From Dichotomocladium elegans (Eukaryota > Mucoromycota > Mucoromycetes > Mucorales > Lichtheimiaceae), in NCBI GenBank assembly GCA_025716815.1, contig JAIXMN010000026.1:1-64000 (forward strand): a DNA stretch of 64,000 nucleotides, given 5' to 3'. Positions within the stretch are counted from its first letter, which is position 1, and every line of letters starts with the position of its first letter. Shown piece after piece: positions 1-10,741 of this stretch. The notes beneath the pieces are model-generated. The model did no database searches. It was not told where the DNA came from and saw only the letters and a program-made list of their open reading frames with translations. Made by a program: the position numbers and the translations under genes.

Positions 1-590
1 AGTGGAAGAGATGCCAAAAAAAATTTTTTCGCAAAAAAGCGCCCTGTGCTCTTTATTTTCAAAGCGTACAAAAGGTACGCGGCTGTTTGTCTCTTTCAAG
101 AAGTGTCTTCCTCATATGTCCTTTTATAGTAAAACTGTCAAACGTTTGCGTGCATAAAGGCTCTCTTCTGATGAATATTGTGCACCCTACGAATAAAGGT
201 AGCAGCATGCGAATCTAATCCTACCCGCGAAAATAACTGTTGTTGACGCCAATATATTTTCCTATAGACTACGACGTCTGTGCTACGAAAAATGCCACCC
301 ATTGGTCTGAATCATTGGTGCCGCGAAAATTATCTTCACTTGGACTATTCCTTTCGTCAACTTTCCACCACAAAAATGAAAACAGGGAATACAAATCGGA
401 CTATAGACACAAGGTGCTTTCCCAAGGCGAAATGCATACTTCAACCGGCAATTCCTTTCTCCAACCATAATCCTTTTTCATACTATAGACATAGAGGTAG
501 TTCTTTCCAGAATTCTTCCCTTCCGCTTCTTGAAATATTATTGCTTCAATTATTCTTTTCTTGCACTTCTCGAAAAAATACTCCACCCTA
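1..590. other. no recognisable gene
   Basis: Only short open frames without recognisable domains occur here, and none has a convincing start or context. The stretch is AT-rich, with homopolymer runs near its left end. It lies beyond the broken left end of gypsy element E and may be flanking DNA or an older, unrecognisable repeat. Confidence 0.5.
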
Positions 591-639
591 TTATTTCTTT
601 CCTACCTTTGGCCGGTAGCCAACCGAAAATCCTGTACCA

Positions 640-834
640 TCATTATGTAGGGTCTTGACTATGTGATCTACACCAAAGTGACCCAACAGATGCGCTTTTT
701 CCAACAACTGTGTCCGTTCATTCTCTGGTGGCGTCATGTACTCTGGTCGCGTGAGAGCTGCGACTGTGGGAGTTTTCAAAAGCACAGGCGTATTTGAGAC
801 ATTACCCCTCACCAGCTCTTTTTCCGGAGGGAAC
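640..834 (-). pseudogene. element E integrase N-terminal fragment
   Basis: The peptide YMTPPENERTQLLEKAHLLG continues with HFG and HNDG and matches the start of the integrase HHCC zinc-binding region of element D (MTPPEHERTELLQKAHLLG). Homology stops after HNDG, near 640. It is collinear with the RNase H end at 1485 once the LTR between them is removed. Confidence 0.75.
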
Positions 835-1484
835 TGTCAGAATATAACTGGGGGTAGTCTAGATAACAGGACTTGTGCTCGGACAGAGGACAGGATAAGA
901 GGAAGGCACGGACTAGGAACTGGAAGATAGTGGTAATGCCGGTAATGGAATAAAGTGGAAAGATCAGGAAGCTATTCTAAAATCGACGCTAGTACTACTA
1001 ACCAGAAGTATGCCAGATGGCAGATCAAAACAAGACAAGAAGAGAACAGGAAGCAAGTCAAGAGCTAGACTAAGGGGGTGGGTGTTAGGTACTTTCCATT
1101 ACGCAGCATACACCAAGTCGGATAACTACCAGGAACAAGGCAGAGCCGGAGAGGCATGACAAGACGGATCAGATACTTCGGGATAAGAGCAGAAACGGTT
1201 TACAGGACAGGACTGAGGCTCGACCAGGACAAGGTAAGTGGTTTTCAGTAATTGGGACAAAAATCTGATGATATTTATTAGGACAAACTATGGCAGTATT
1301 TATACTAGCTATGATGTGTAGGACCAGAGTTCAGATAGCCTTGGACGTTGAGATACTGACTGGAAATTAATAAATGCAGTCGATAGATTGCGGAATTGGC
1401 CGGGAAGCAAATTAATGCAATGAGGGTGTCCATTGCATGAATGAAAATGCACGACCCTAAATGATTCCCATTTTGGTCATGACA
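835..1484. repeat. solo LTR with 5-bp duplication GGAAC, inside E pol
   Basis: A 650-bp unit begins TGTCAG and ends GTCATGACA. It is flanked by GGAAC on the left (830-834) and GGAAC on the right (1485-1489), a direct target duplication. Pol reading is collinear across it, so it inserted into E. A second, inverted copy lies at 34107-34755. A purine-rich tract followed by TGTTAGG occurs inside (about 1070-1090) and may be an older structure. Confidence 0.85.
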
Positions 1485-3320
1485 GGAACAGACGAGAAAG
1501 AGCGTCAGGCAACACGTTAAGTACACCAGGACGATGCACAACCGTGAAATTGTAATCGCAAATGGCATCTAACCATTGGACCATCATAGGATTAGCAATG
1601 GGTTGCGTGTGTAAATAGACGAGGGCTTTGTGGTCTGTGTATAATGTGAATGGACAACCCCACAAGAACTGGTGAAATTTCTTGAATGCATACACAACGG
1701 CCAGCAACTCTCGCTTCGTGACAGAATAGTTGCGCTCTGATAGCGACAACGCGCGCGCAACAAAACCAACGTAGCATGTTCGATTTCCGCGCGTTTGGTA
1801 CAAGACAGCACCAATACCACTATTTGAGGCATCAGTTGTGACTTCAAAAGGTAAACTCAAATCTGGGAGACTGAGAACAGGTGCACTTTGTAATAATTTT
1901 TTGATGGCTTCAAAATGACGGAGGTGTGATGGTGTCCATAGATCTTTCAATGATCCAGCATTACGTAGGCTATTCAGCGGTGCCGTCAACTGAGAGATTT
2001 TGGGTAGATGGTCGCTGAAATAATTAACTAAGCCCAGAAATCTTTGGATGTCTTTACCCGATTGGGGAATGGGCCATGTCATAACATTGGACACTTTCCG
2101 GGGATCCACCGAGACTCCTCGGGCACTAACACAGAAGCCAAGTAGGTAGACTGACTGCTGTGCAAAATGGCATTTGTCTGGGTTGAGAATCAAGTTGACC
2201 TTTGTGAGACGCTCTATAGCATCTAATACATGTCCACGATGTTCTTCCATGGAGTTTGAGAACACAACAATCTCATCAACAAAAGCAGTGACATAACGAA
2301 CATCCCGGAACAACAGGTTGATAACCCGTTGAAATTTAGATGATACGGGTTTAAGTCCGAACGGACAACCTTTGAACATATACTGTATATCGTTGAAAGT
2401 GAAGGTAGTCTTATGTTGATGTGGTTCATAAATCTTGAAACGGTGAAACGCATTCTTCAAATCCAATGTGGTAAACACACGAGCACCGCGCATTTTCAAG
2501 AACACATCCTTGATCAGAGGAAGCGGGAACCGATCATCAGGTAGTAAATTGTTGATATGCCGAGGGTCCAGGCATGGTCTACGATCACCAGTATAATTGC
2601 CTTGAGCATCTTTCTTTGGGGCGAAAGTAAGAGGACTATTCCATCCATTGTTACGTGGAGCCAAAGTGATAATATTATCTGCTAACCACTTGTCAATCTG
2701 TTTCTGCAACACGTCATGCAAAGCATATGGCAATGGATACTGCCTTCTATGTGCAACCTTATTAGGGAGAGTGTCTAAATAAATAATTGACTCAGGCATT
2801 GTACAGAAAGATGACATAGGAATGTTTCCATTACGTTCCATAGCTGGACGAATTAAATCCATGAACTGCCTGTGCTCACTCGTCGTGCCAGCTGGAGACG
2901 CATTGGGTTCTTCTTCAGCAACAATTGGATCAATTGCTTTTTGCGTATTGGGACGAATCCAACCTGTTGCCATACCTCCAACAAACAAACCAATGTGCTG
3001 CCATATGTCAATGCCCAAGATAAGGCCAGTTTCATCCTCTACATCCATGACCTCAAACTCATGTTGCACTGATTTCCCATTGTGAATGATGTTAAGGTTA
3101 ACGATGCCAATACGAGCAACCGTTTCCTTTTTGACTGTTAGTTTTATTTCACCCTCGGCAGGTTGAATATACCACTTGAAAGAGGCGCACAAAGAGGGGC
3201 TAACTGCAGATATCGTCGCAGCACTGTCAACCAAGGCAAACAACTCCTGATCATTCACAATAACAGGAACATGGTAAGTCTTCGCTTGAACTGAGTTGGT
3301 AGTACCCATGGCAAGCAACT
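1485..3320 (-). pseudogene. element E pol: protease, reverse transcriptase, RNase H
   Basis: About 610 residues are still open. The aspartic protease motif reads VDSAAT where DSGAT or DTGAT is usual. The reverse transcriptase has the DxKNAFH-like region, PFGLKPVSSKFQ and the active-site segment AFVDEIVVFS, in which the second of the two catalytic Asp residues is Glu. RNase H follows (TTDASNSGIGAVLYQ, YTDHKALVYLH). The frame ends at LPDALSRL, where a solo LTR interrupts it. Normally this polyprotein copies element RNA to DNA in the particle; the changed motifs suggest it is dead. The left flank across the LTR supplies the integrase start. Confidence 0.85.
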
Positions 3321-3322
3321 TA

Positions 3323-3688
3323 CAGGATTTTCAACAAGAAGTTTGCCACAAAATTTAGTTGTTCGTATAGACCGTCTAGGTTTTTCGTTTTTTTTCGCTT
3401 CAAATTCGAATACAAATTTTGGTATTTCGTTGCTACCCTTTTGTCAAATTTAAAGGCAATAGCAGCAAGAACATGTCAACCAAGGCTATATGTGAGTCTT
3501 CCTTCTCCTCCTTTTACACCAGAATAATTTTGGGAGGCCAACCATTTATGTTTCATTCTAATTTCAAAGGAAGAAGAGAAACGAAATACTAAAAATGGTA
3601 TTCGAATTTGAAGCAAAAAAAAAAGAAAAACCTAGACGGTCTATACGAACAACTAAATTTTGTGGCAAACTTCTTCTTGAAAATCCTG
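3323..3688. mobile_element. MITE copy 1 (TA-flanked, terminal CAGGATTTTC)
   Basis: This 366-bp element has long terminal inverted repeats of roughly 110 bp or more. They start CAGGATTTTCAACAAGAAG and end CTTCTTCTTGAAAATCCTG, and a TA flanks each side (3321-3322, 3689-3690). It has no coding capacity. It sits at the E gag/protease junction, and deleting it with one TA restores the reading frame. TA duplication is the hallmark of the Tc1/mariner superfamily. Other copies: 8733, 33345, 48004 and 51102. Confidence 0.9.
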
Positions 3689-3690
3689 TA

Positions 3691-4528
3691 CATTGCTGAC
3701 TGAGGTTGTTAAGCTCAGCATCGATGTCTTGCATATGGACATCATGCTCCATTGGCCACTGCAAATCAGCAAGAGCATCCTCGTCGACACCCAATAAGCT
3801 CTTATCAACTTGCCATCGGGGTGCGATATCGTTTGAGTGCTGACGGATAATGCGCTCGTGTTGGGCGCCGAAGACGAACCAAAGGCCAGGATTACAGCAC
3901 CAGATGCCGAAGCGACTGGAGCAACACGAGCAGAAGATGACACAGCCGAAGCGTTGAAACCTGACTTCTTAGGTTTCACCACACGCGAGAACGCGCGGAC
4001 CACTCTAGTTTCCTGAGGCTGATGACGCGAGCCTCTCACCTCCTTGCGCTTATCTGCGCATATGTGTCCTGGCTTCCAGTTAGGAGCCTGGCACCGATAG
4101 CATGCAGTTCTATCGAATTTGCGCTTTTCCTTGTGTTCCCCACGGGGGCCAGGCGAGCGCGACGCCGAACGACCAGAGTGGTGGGAGAATCGGGACGAGC
4201 AGGACATGGAGTCACCACCAGAAGAACGTTCACTAACCCCGAATAGAGCCGTAGGCTCAAAATAGGTGCGAGCAATAGCAGCTACTTGTACTGCTGTTGC
4301 TCTCTCCTCCAAGGGCACACGCATCAACTTTGCAATTACCTTCTTATTCATGCTACCTGGAAAAGAGCCCACTAAGATAGCAGCTACCACCGGTCCATCT
4401 TGGAAACCTGCCCGCATGCACAGGTCCTGGAACCGGGCAATATGCTCGTCATATGTTACCCCCTTGCTCAACCGGAGTTTGACGAGTTCGTCAGCAGCCA
4501 AAACACGTCGGTCTTCGTCCAACGCACC
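3691..4528 (-). pseudogene. element E gag, C-terminal part with zinc knuckle
   Basis: The frame continues capsid (DEDRRVLAADELVKLRLSKG) into a Ser/Arg-rich basic linker and a knuckle-like motif CYRCQAPNWKPGHIC. That spacing is C-x2-C-x8-H-x-C, looser than the classic CCHC. A frameshift near 3800-3830 moves reading to the frame that holds VDEDALADLQWP and ends ...NNLSQQC at the MITE. Joined across the MITE at a single TA, this frame continues as CKLLAMGTT into protease, so gag and pol formed one frame in this lineage. Confidence 0.7.
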
Positions 4529-4954
4529 TGTAATGGTTTGGGAGCTGGATTGAGACAGGACAAGAAGGGTGTTAGGTGCTTTCCAACAAGACAAGACAAG
4601 ACAGGACAAGACCAATAGGACAGGACAGGACAGGACAGGACAGGACCGAAGCACAGAGGCCAAGAGAAGAGTTGAACCAGAAGGAATCGTATGGAAACGA
4701 AGAAACAAGATAACTGATTGCTCTTTACTATTGATATTACTTTGGCTATATATATATAGGTATGTGCGTATGACTATGGTGAAGAAAGTATTGATGACAA
4801 TAATTACGATAAGGAGATTTGGATGTCTAGCTATGGGCTTCGCTGACGATCGATATAGGAGATTTAGTGGGAAACCGATCAAGGGTCATGATAGTGGACT
4901 TCGTTGACGATCGATATAGGAGTTTGGCTGCATACACGATTGATGACCATTACA
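4529..4954. repeat. solo LTR with 5-bp duplication GCACC, inside E gag
   Basis: A 426-bp unit runs TGTAATGGT...ACCATTACA, flanked by GCACC at 4524-4528 and 4955-4959. It holds an AGGAC microsatellite (about 4590-4645) and a TATATATATA tract. Gag capsid reading is collinear across it. I found no other copy in the window. Confidence 0.85.
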
Positions 4955-5487
4955 GCACCATACTGCTTCAGAATTACTAGACGCACTATCGACCATGAAA
5001 ACTCACGGCAGTTGCGCAGGGTACTCATGTACCACGTGTGCTGACGAGGCGTGATGCACAAAGGCAACAAGCGAAACCAGTCAAGATCGACGTCAAGGTT
5101 GTGGGCTTCAACAACCATTTGAAACTCATAAAGAGCTGATTCCACGTCCAGTTGGACGGGACGCTTGGGATCAACCACCAAGTCTGGCCACTGGAAATAA
5201 GGAAGACCAGTCGGAATGCCTGAGGAGTTCGATACTCCATTACGAGGCGAGACCGACAATTCCAAATGAATGGTTCCAGGGGGAGCATGGCACGCATAGC
5301 GCACCGCTAACTCCTTCAAAACAGCCATTCTGCTGAAGTTCGCCTCCTCTCTTCTTGCTTCATCGTGTTTCGCCAAGACCAACAGTTCCTGCGCCTGGAC
5401 AAAGAGTTGGTTCACCGAAAGTGACGCGAAGTCATTGGTGATGGCATTGGTGTTGGCGATGGTGGCAGACATGGTAAGAGAATTCAC
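4955..5487 (-). pseudogene. element E gag, N-terminal part
   Basis: The open frame starts at the ATG at 5487 and runs into the solo LTR at 4954. The product has a coiled-coil-like N terminus rich in Ala, Glu and Arg, then a capsid-like stretch (with WFRLLPLCI and QHTWYMSTLRN). It ends at LKQYGA, where the LTR cuts it. The capsid resumes beyond the LTR at ALDEDRRVLAADEL, the order expected of retrotransposon gag. The 5-bp sequence GCACC occurs on both sides of the LTR, so the break is a clean insertion. This is a structural protein that would have formed the cytoplasmic particle. Confidence 0.75.
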
Positions 5488-5496
5488 TTAAAAAAA

Positions 5497-5645
5497 TGTT
5501 TTATCACGAGCGGAAGTAAGTGAGACTGGATAAAGGTGCTCTTTATTGTACCATGAGCTGCCTCGCTATAACAAATTGGTAAGCGGTGTTTCACGAGCTA
5601 CTAAGAAGGTCATGTGATCTCCGCTCTAGAGTGATAACCACAACA
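5497..5645 (-). repeat. possible 5' LTR of element E
   Basis: This 149-bp stretch begins TG and ends CA (TGTTTTATCACG...CCACAACA). It contains AATAAA-type sequence on the minus strand and lies directly upstream of the E gag start. No second copy was found, so the LTR call is tentative; it is also short for this lineage (D LTRs are 303 bp). Confidence 0.3.
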
Positions 5646-5709
5646 GTATGTAGAAAGGATTGAATGAATTGCAGTTTACTTACTGGAATGTTAAAAAGCG
5701 GATCAAGTA

Positions 5710-6867
5710 ATGACAGAAGTCGGAAGCCAGCAAGTTTCGTCCAATGTACCTCCACCAATTGCTCATGTCGCTGGTACTGGTGCTTCTAATGCTCGTACAC
5801 AATCTCGCACGACCAAACCTGTCGCCAATTCTAGAGGCAAAGTGTACAAACGCGGTAAAAAGATAGGATATAAGGTGTGGAGCGAAGACCTCGTAAAGAC
5901 CGCGATCGAAAACCATGTGATATATGGTATGACGATGGCAGCCGCTGCCGATACCATCCATATGCCAATCTCAACATTTCAGGGGTACTATCGGCGCTTC
6001 AAAGCCTCGCAAGGAATTACTGTGATGCCAAGACGACGAGGACCTGCGCGGGCGGATGAGTTTGACCATGTTCAGACCCGCTTTCTGCTGGATTTTGTCG
6101 ATGATCATCCAGAATGCGCTGTGGAGGACATCTTGGCGGCACAGGCCGACCAGCAGATTGAAGGGCGTTTCTCGAGCACAAGAGTGCACAAATGGCTTGC
6201 GAAGAATGCGCGCATTACCTTTCGCCGTGGTCATAGTTTTGCGGTAACTCCAAATGTTGACGAAAACAAGCACCTGGAGGGAATTTTCTTCCAGTTGTCG
6301 TCAAGGGAAAACTTCAAACCTGATGACGACGTTATCTTTATTGGTGAAACCTACTTCGATGCTAACGTGCGCCGCCAGTATCCCGCATTGTCCAAGCAGT
6401 CGCCATCCCGGACAAACGTCCAATATAAGCCTGTTCCTCTTGTTTGTGTTTTGGTCGCCTTTTCCTGTGCTGGAATAATCACCCACTCAATGAAGCACTA
6501 CTCCGGGTTCACAAGCGCTGAAGAACTTTCTGCTTTCGTCGACGACGTACTTGGCGAGTTAACCACGAGAGAGCAGAAGAGCTGGCATGTCGGCTTCGAT
6601 TTCCTGCCGGAGCACGTTGCAGGACCAGTTTTCGCAAAGATCAGGGAAGAAGGGTTTACCCCTTTTTCCTTTCCAAGTGCAGATGTGCCTTGGAATGCAG
6701 CCGAGTACTTGTTCCAAGATCTTCCCCATCTTTGCGACCGTAAGCGACTGGACGTGGGAAAAAGAGAGACTATGCTGAGTTGGATGGCCACAGCTTTGGC
6801 AAAAGTCACTGCAGAGAAGTGCGAAGGATATATTTTCCGTGCATTCCCAACTTTGCACGATGCATAA
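5710..6867 (+). CDS. Tc1/mariner (IS630)-like transposase-derived protein
   Basis: An uninterrupted 385-residue frame. Residues about 55-100 look like a helix-turn-helix of the kind at the N terminus of pogo/Tc1 transposases (WSEDLVKTAIE...STFQGYYRRF). A second helical linker follows at about 115-170. The C-terminal half follows the DDE layout: VIFIGETYFDAN (about 210-220) sits where the first catalytic Asp is expected but has Gly (FIGE for FIDE); WHVGFDFLPEHV (about 295) fits the second; and FSFPSADVPWNAAEYLF (about 320-335) fits the PPYSPDLNPIE block in degenerate form. I see no flanking inverted repeats that match each other, though a MITE-type right end lies at 8441-8644. It could be a decayed transposase or a domesticated DNA-binding gene. 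Intact length without stops, amid TEs full of stops, favours recent or selected status. Confidence 0.6.
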   Translation: MTEVGSQQVSSNVPPPIAHVAGTGASNARTQSRTTKPVANSRGKVYKRGKKIGYKVWSEDLVKTAIENHVIYGMTMAAAADTIHMPISTFQGYYRRFKASQGITVMPRRRGPARADEFDHVQTRFLLDFVDDHPECAVEDILAAQADQQIEGRFSSTRVHKWLAKNARITFRRGHSFAVTPNVDENKHLEGIFFQLSSRENFKPDDDVIFIGETYFDANVRRQYPALSKQSPSRTNVQYKPVPLVCVLVAFSCAGIITHSMKHYSGFTSAEELSAFVDDVLGELTTREQKSWHVGFDFLPEHVAGPVFAKIREEGFTPFSFPSADVPWNAAEYLFQDLPHLCDRKRLDVGKRETMLSWMATALAKVTAEKCEGYIFRAFPTLHDA

Positions 6868-8440
6868 TAAAACTACCTTCATATGTTTTGATTGCCACGA
6901 TATTCGCTTTATATCCTTCGCCACTGTGTTCTAGAATTATTTCTGAAAGGTTCCATATATATGATTTCTTTAGTGTTACAGTATGGAGAATGCTTACATC
7001 ATGCACTAAATGTAAGGAATGCAATGGTCTGCTTATGAATGTTAGCTTGCGCGATCGTTCATTTACTTGATAGAGTTGACAAAAGTTTACTTTCCGTTTT
7101 TCAAGTTCTCATAGACAAGCTATACAGAATGCTGTCCTCCGAGAAGCAGCTGACGAATTGCAGTTCAAAAGTGATCTTGTTTTCAACTAATTGTTCTAGC
7201 CTACCAGTAGTAATCGATTCTTGCCGTTATCGCAATTGAAGCACAGAAGAGAGCAGGAATGTTAAACTCCATATCAGCGTAATCAAAAGTAAAATAAAAT
7301 AAAAAGGCTCAACAAACCCGCGATCTCTCCTTTATTTGTGTCGTGAAGTAGAAGAGCAGTCGTAAATAATTTTTGCAGGCGCCTGGCTCTATGAAGCTCA
7401 ACGATCATAGCTTTGTTAACGAAATCTTTAGCTCTATGACATGCTGCTAGCCAATCAAACACCAGGTATATACCATCACAGATGCGTGGCAAGAGCGTAG
7501 GTTTCTTACAATGACTTCTCGTTAGTCCTTGCCTTTCACGAACACTTTGTTCCGCAGTTCTGCTTTTATAGTCTTACCCATATAGGCATAGCACTATGTA
7601 AAGGACAATATCAAATGCTGGCCTTACATTTGGAGCCAGACATTAGCCGCAGCTTGAGTTTGTTGCTGACAACGGAAATATCCTGTCCACATCAGGACTT
7701 CTAATTGTAAAAGACAAAGACGCACAAACGTGTCGAAAGAACCTGCAAATAGAGTGGCAGCACGGGTCTTATGTGAGAGAGCTCGAAGAAGTTGACGTTG
7801 TTCCTTTTCCTCCTCGCAATAATTCGGGTTTAATTAAGAGTAAGATGGGCTCTTTTTTTGCACATGTTCAAAAGTGTAAGGGGAGGAAAGGCACGTCGAT
7901 ATTTCGACAACTGCAGCGCGCCCTTTTTATTTTCCTACTCTATCGTTCGCTCCGTTTGATTTTAAGCTTGAAAAGCTTTCCAGCAGCCCCTTCGTTCGCC
8001 TTCCCATTGGTGTCGTCCACCCACCTTTATGCTCACACTGCAATGGACTGGTCAACAGACATCTTTCCGGTCTAGCTGCACAGAAATGGCGACGGATGAC
8101 AAGGAAAGAATAGCGGATGCCGAGTCTGGTGCATTTCAGTAATTGCTCGTTGCCCAGCGTTCACCATTTTGCTCTTAATCATGCAAATGCGCGAGTTATG
8201 TGTGCAAAGATAGATTGCGAAATATGTAGGGATGCTATATGAACAAAATAAAAGTGCGTTCCAACAATGATTTTGCAGTAACCAAATGGGATTACTGAAA
8301 CCAATCACTTACACTAATTGCGCGATTATCTTTGTCAACCAAATCCATAAAAACGAATTGTCTTGGCGATAAAATAATATTTCAATTTCGAACAACCTCT
8401 CTGTGGCATCGACCTTCGAAATGATGGCGAACAACTAAGC
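6868..8440. other. no recognisable gene
   Basis: About 1.6 kb without a recognisable coding region on either strand; the open frames (for example 7773-8075) have no domains. No LTR or repeat shared with the rest of the window was seen. This may be the 3' flank of the 5710-6867 gene or the body of an old DNA transposon whose right end is at 8644. Confidence 0.45.
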
Positions 8441-8644
8441 TGGGGAAGACGAATTGAACAGAAAAAAAAACGAAAAACCTCGTCCATTTTTTACGAATTC
8501 AACTGCCGCTGGCGGCCAAATTCGGCGCTGCAGGTTGCCAACAACCGAAGCTTCTATGCCCAATTCCCTTTCAACAATGGCCGACTAAAAAACACGGTGA
8601 CGAACAACTAATCCTTAAGGCAAAATTCTTCTTGAAAATCCTGT
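8441..8644. repeat. right-end remnant of an element related to the MITE family
   Basis: The stretch ends ACGAACAACTAATCC...AATTCTTCTTGAAAATCCTG just before a TA at 8645-8646, matching the MITE right terminus. A second matching block, AAAAAAACGAAAAACCT, lies at about 8462-8480, with unrelated sequence between. The left end is missing. It abuts LINE copy 2 exactly where an uninterrupted LINE (14378-14379) has a TA, so this is an insertion boundary. It could be the right end of a longer, possibly autonomous, relative. Confidence 0.55.
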
Positions 8645-8732
8645 AGAAGGAGTGTATGTTAGGATGTTTTCAATACGATGCCGTTGTAAGCCATTGGCAT
8701 TCCAAATAGTAATAGTTATGTTTTATAACATA

Positions 8733-9098
8733 CAGGATTTTCAAGAAGAAGTTTGCCACAAATTTTAGTTTTTCGTATAGACCATCTAGGTTTTTCGTTT
8801 TTTTTTGCTTCAAATTCGAATACCAATTTTAGTACTTCGTTGCTACCCTTTTGTCAAATTTAAAGGCAATAGTAGCAAGAACATTTCAATCAAGGCTATA
8901 GGTGAGTCTTCCTTCTCTTCTTTTTACACCAGAATAATTTTGGGAGGCCAACCATTTATGTTTCATTCTAATTTCAAAGGAAGAAGAGAAACGAAATACT
9001 AAAATTTGTATTCGAATTTGAAGCCAAAAAAAACGAAAAACCTAGACGGTCAATACGAACAACTAAATTTTGTGGCAAACTTCTTCTTGAAAATCCTG
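8733..9098. mobile_element. MITE copy 2, at LINE copy 2 ORF2 start
   Basis: 366 bp, termini CAGGATTTTC and GAAAATCCTG, TA on both sides (8731-8732, 9099-9100). The target TA lies in TTATG of the ORF2 start; in LINE copy 1 the equivalent site is uninterrupted (about 14466). Confidence 0.9.
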
Positions 9099-9101
9099 TA
9101 A

Positions 9102-10741
9102 TTATTGACTATCGGGGTTGGGGGTGGTGCGAGATGAAGATGAGCCAGAGACAGACATGAGTTCGTCGTCAATGGGTGTGGAGCTGTTTTGTGTGCCCTC
9201 GACGTCAACGTTCATCGGGGCTTCGGTGACAAAAGGATTGGCGGTGGTCGCGGCAGTGGTGCGTTTTGTGTTGGGGGCGGACAGGATTTCTTGAAGATCT
9301 ACATGGGTAAACCATCCGTTAGCAGTGAAGGCTCTGGCAACGGCGTACTTAACTGGCGCGCGAATGAAATCGACGGCCTTAAGAAGCTGTTGCTTGTGTA
9401 GTTCGGCGGCCTTTTCGCGACGCTCCTCCTCAGAGAGTGCCGCGAATTTGGGGTCACGGAGGTGCTTTGGATCACGAGGATCAAAGTCCTCTATCACCAG
9501 GATCCGGTGCTTGGCCAGTAATGTGGTAAACTCCTTCACATAGTCATTATGAAGGAGGATAGCCACTACCTGTCGATCGGGGTAATGCACATCTAAAATC
9601 CGTGCATTGTCAAAGCCGAGTTTGCGCAGACGGGTACGGAGCTCCTTGGTCGGCAGGCGGAATTTGCTCGGAATGTATATATATTTGAAGCCTTGCTCGT
9701 CCGAAGCAAAGCTAAATACACGCGAGATGGCAGCAGCGCGGCGGGGGGACAGGATCCGTTTGTTCTTCGTTGTGTGTGGGGACTTGGCTTTTTGCACACG
9801 ATCCGCCCAGGTGAGTGGCGCAGGGGCAGAGGTAGCTTCGGTGGTGAGTGCGGCGGTGGCATACCGAGATGCCGCAGTGCCAGTCGGTGCATCCAAGGGG
9901 TTTTTGACATTGTCATTGGCCGGAGCGTCCAATTTAAGCTGCAGTGCAGCTATCGTAGCCTCTGCATTGGCGAGTTGGTTCTTCAACTGCTGGTTCTCAG
10001 CAAGCAGGGATTCAAGCTGGTCCACCCAACGGCGGGTGGTATTAAGCTCCTCCATGATTTTTTGCATGAAGTCGGGGAGGGCTTCATGGTGCTCAAAGAT
10101 GAGCGGGGCCGAGTTTGTGGCCGAGGTCTCCAAGATGGATTCGATGGTATCCATCGCGTTGCTGGGAGGTGGGAGGGCAGGCGCGGGGGCCGGAATCGAC
10201 TCCAACGAGGTGCAGGCTGGGGCAGACGTGGCATGGGCTGCAAGCAGCTTCTCCATAGCCTGGAACGTGTAGGTCGTGTTGCACTTACACTTGTACTGCG
10301 GGCGCGGGGGAGTGGTTTTGCTGCTGCCGTTCTTCCGTATCCCATTGGGGAGGTGGCACACGGGGCAGACGAGTTCCTGGCGTACTTTTCGGAAAAGGGC
10401 CTCGTGTTCTACAACCATAGTTGCAGCGGAGAAAAATTTTTGGCTTTTTGCACAGCCGTTGCAGTTACTTTTTCTTTTGACGCAGCCCCCATTTCAAAGG
10501 TAAATTGGAACTCGGTCTGGGACTGCAATGTCGGGGATCGAGTAGCCGAGACGCGGTTCTTTTTAATCTCGGGGAGATGTGATGGGCGGACTGAGGTGGT
10601 CGACAAACAGCGTTTACTGATTCCGCTGGTGATGGGGATGCGTGATGTTCGGGAGTTGTGCAAAGTCGAAGGGGCGGCCGATTGGACTTGGGATGTTCCT
10701 TCTGGTGATCGCGATGAGGATTCCTGCGCTATGGGGTGCAC
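9102..10741 (-). pseudogene. LINE ORF1 (copy 2), frameshifted
   Basis: The product begins at the ATG at 10741 (MHPIAQESSSRSPEG) and shifts frame near 10430, where copy 2 has GCAGCGGAG but copy 1 has GCAGCGGGAG, a one-base loss. Downstream it shows a zinc-ribbon-like cluster (CPVCHLPNGIRKN ... YKCKC), a Leu/Gln-rich coiled coil (LESLLAENQQLKNQLANAEA) and a conserved C-terminal domain with FDPRDPKHLRDPKFAALSEE. LINE ORF1 proteins coat element RNA. The nearly identical ends but diverged middle relative to copy 1 are unusual. Confidence 0.75.

Larger units (their letters stand above)
640..5645 (-). mobile_element. decayed Ty3/gypsy element E, interrupted by two solo LTRs and a MITE
   Basis: Reading right to left, this holds gag, protease, reverse transcriptase, RNase H and the start of integrase of one gypsy element. 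Removing three later insertions restores collinearity: a solo LTR at 4529-4954, a MITE at 3323-3688 and a solo LTR at 835-1484. The left end is lost within the integrase zinc-binding region near 640. The proteins are closest in this window to element D (for example the shared linker and the start of the integrase HHCC region), so E belongs to the same lineage. Frameshifts and an altered reverse transcriptase active site make it inactive. Confidence 0.85.

Noticed and set aside
240..618. Two overlapping open frames of 76 and 112 codons
   Set aside because: No domain, codon pattern or context supports them; opposite-strand frames of similar length overlap.
4590..4645. AGGAC tandem repeat as a telomere-like or regulatory array
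   Set aside because: It is a short microsatellite within one solo LTR.
7773..8075. 100-codon frame in the quiet region
   Set aside because: No recognisable motif, odd composition, and no conserved neighbour.
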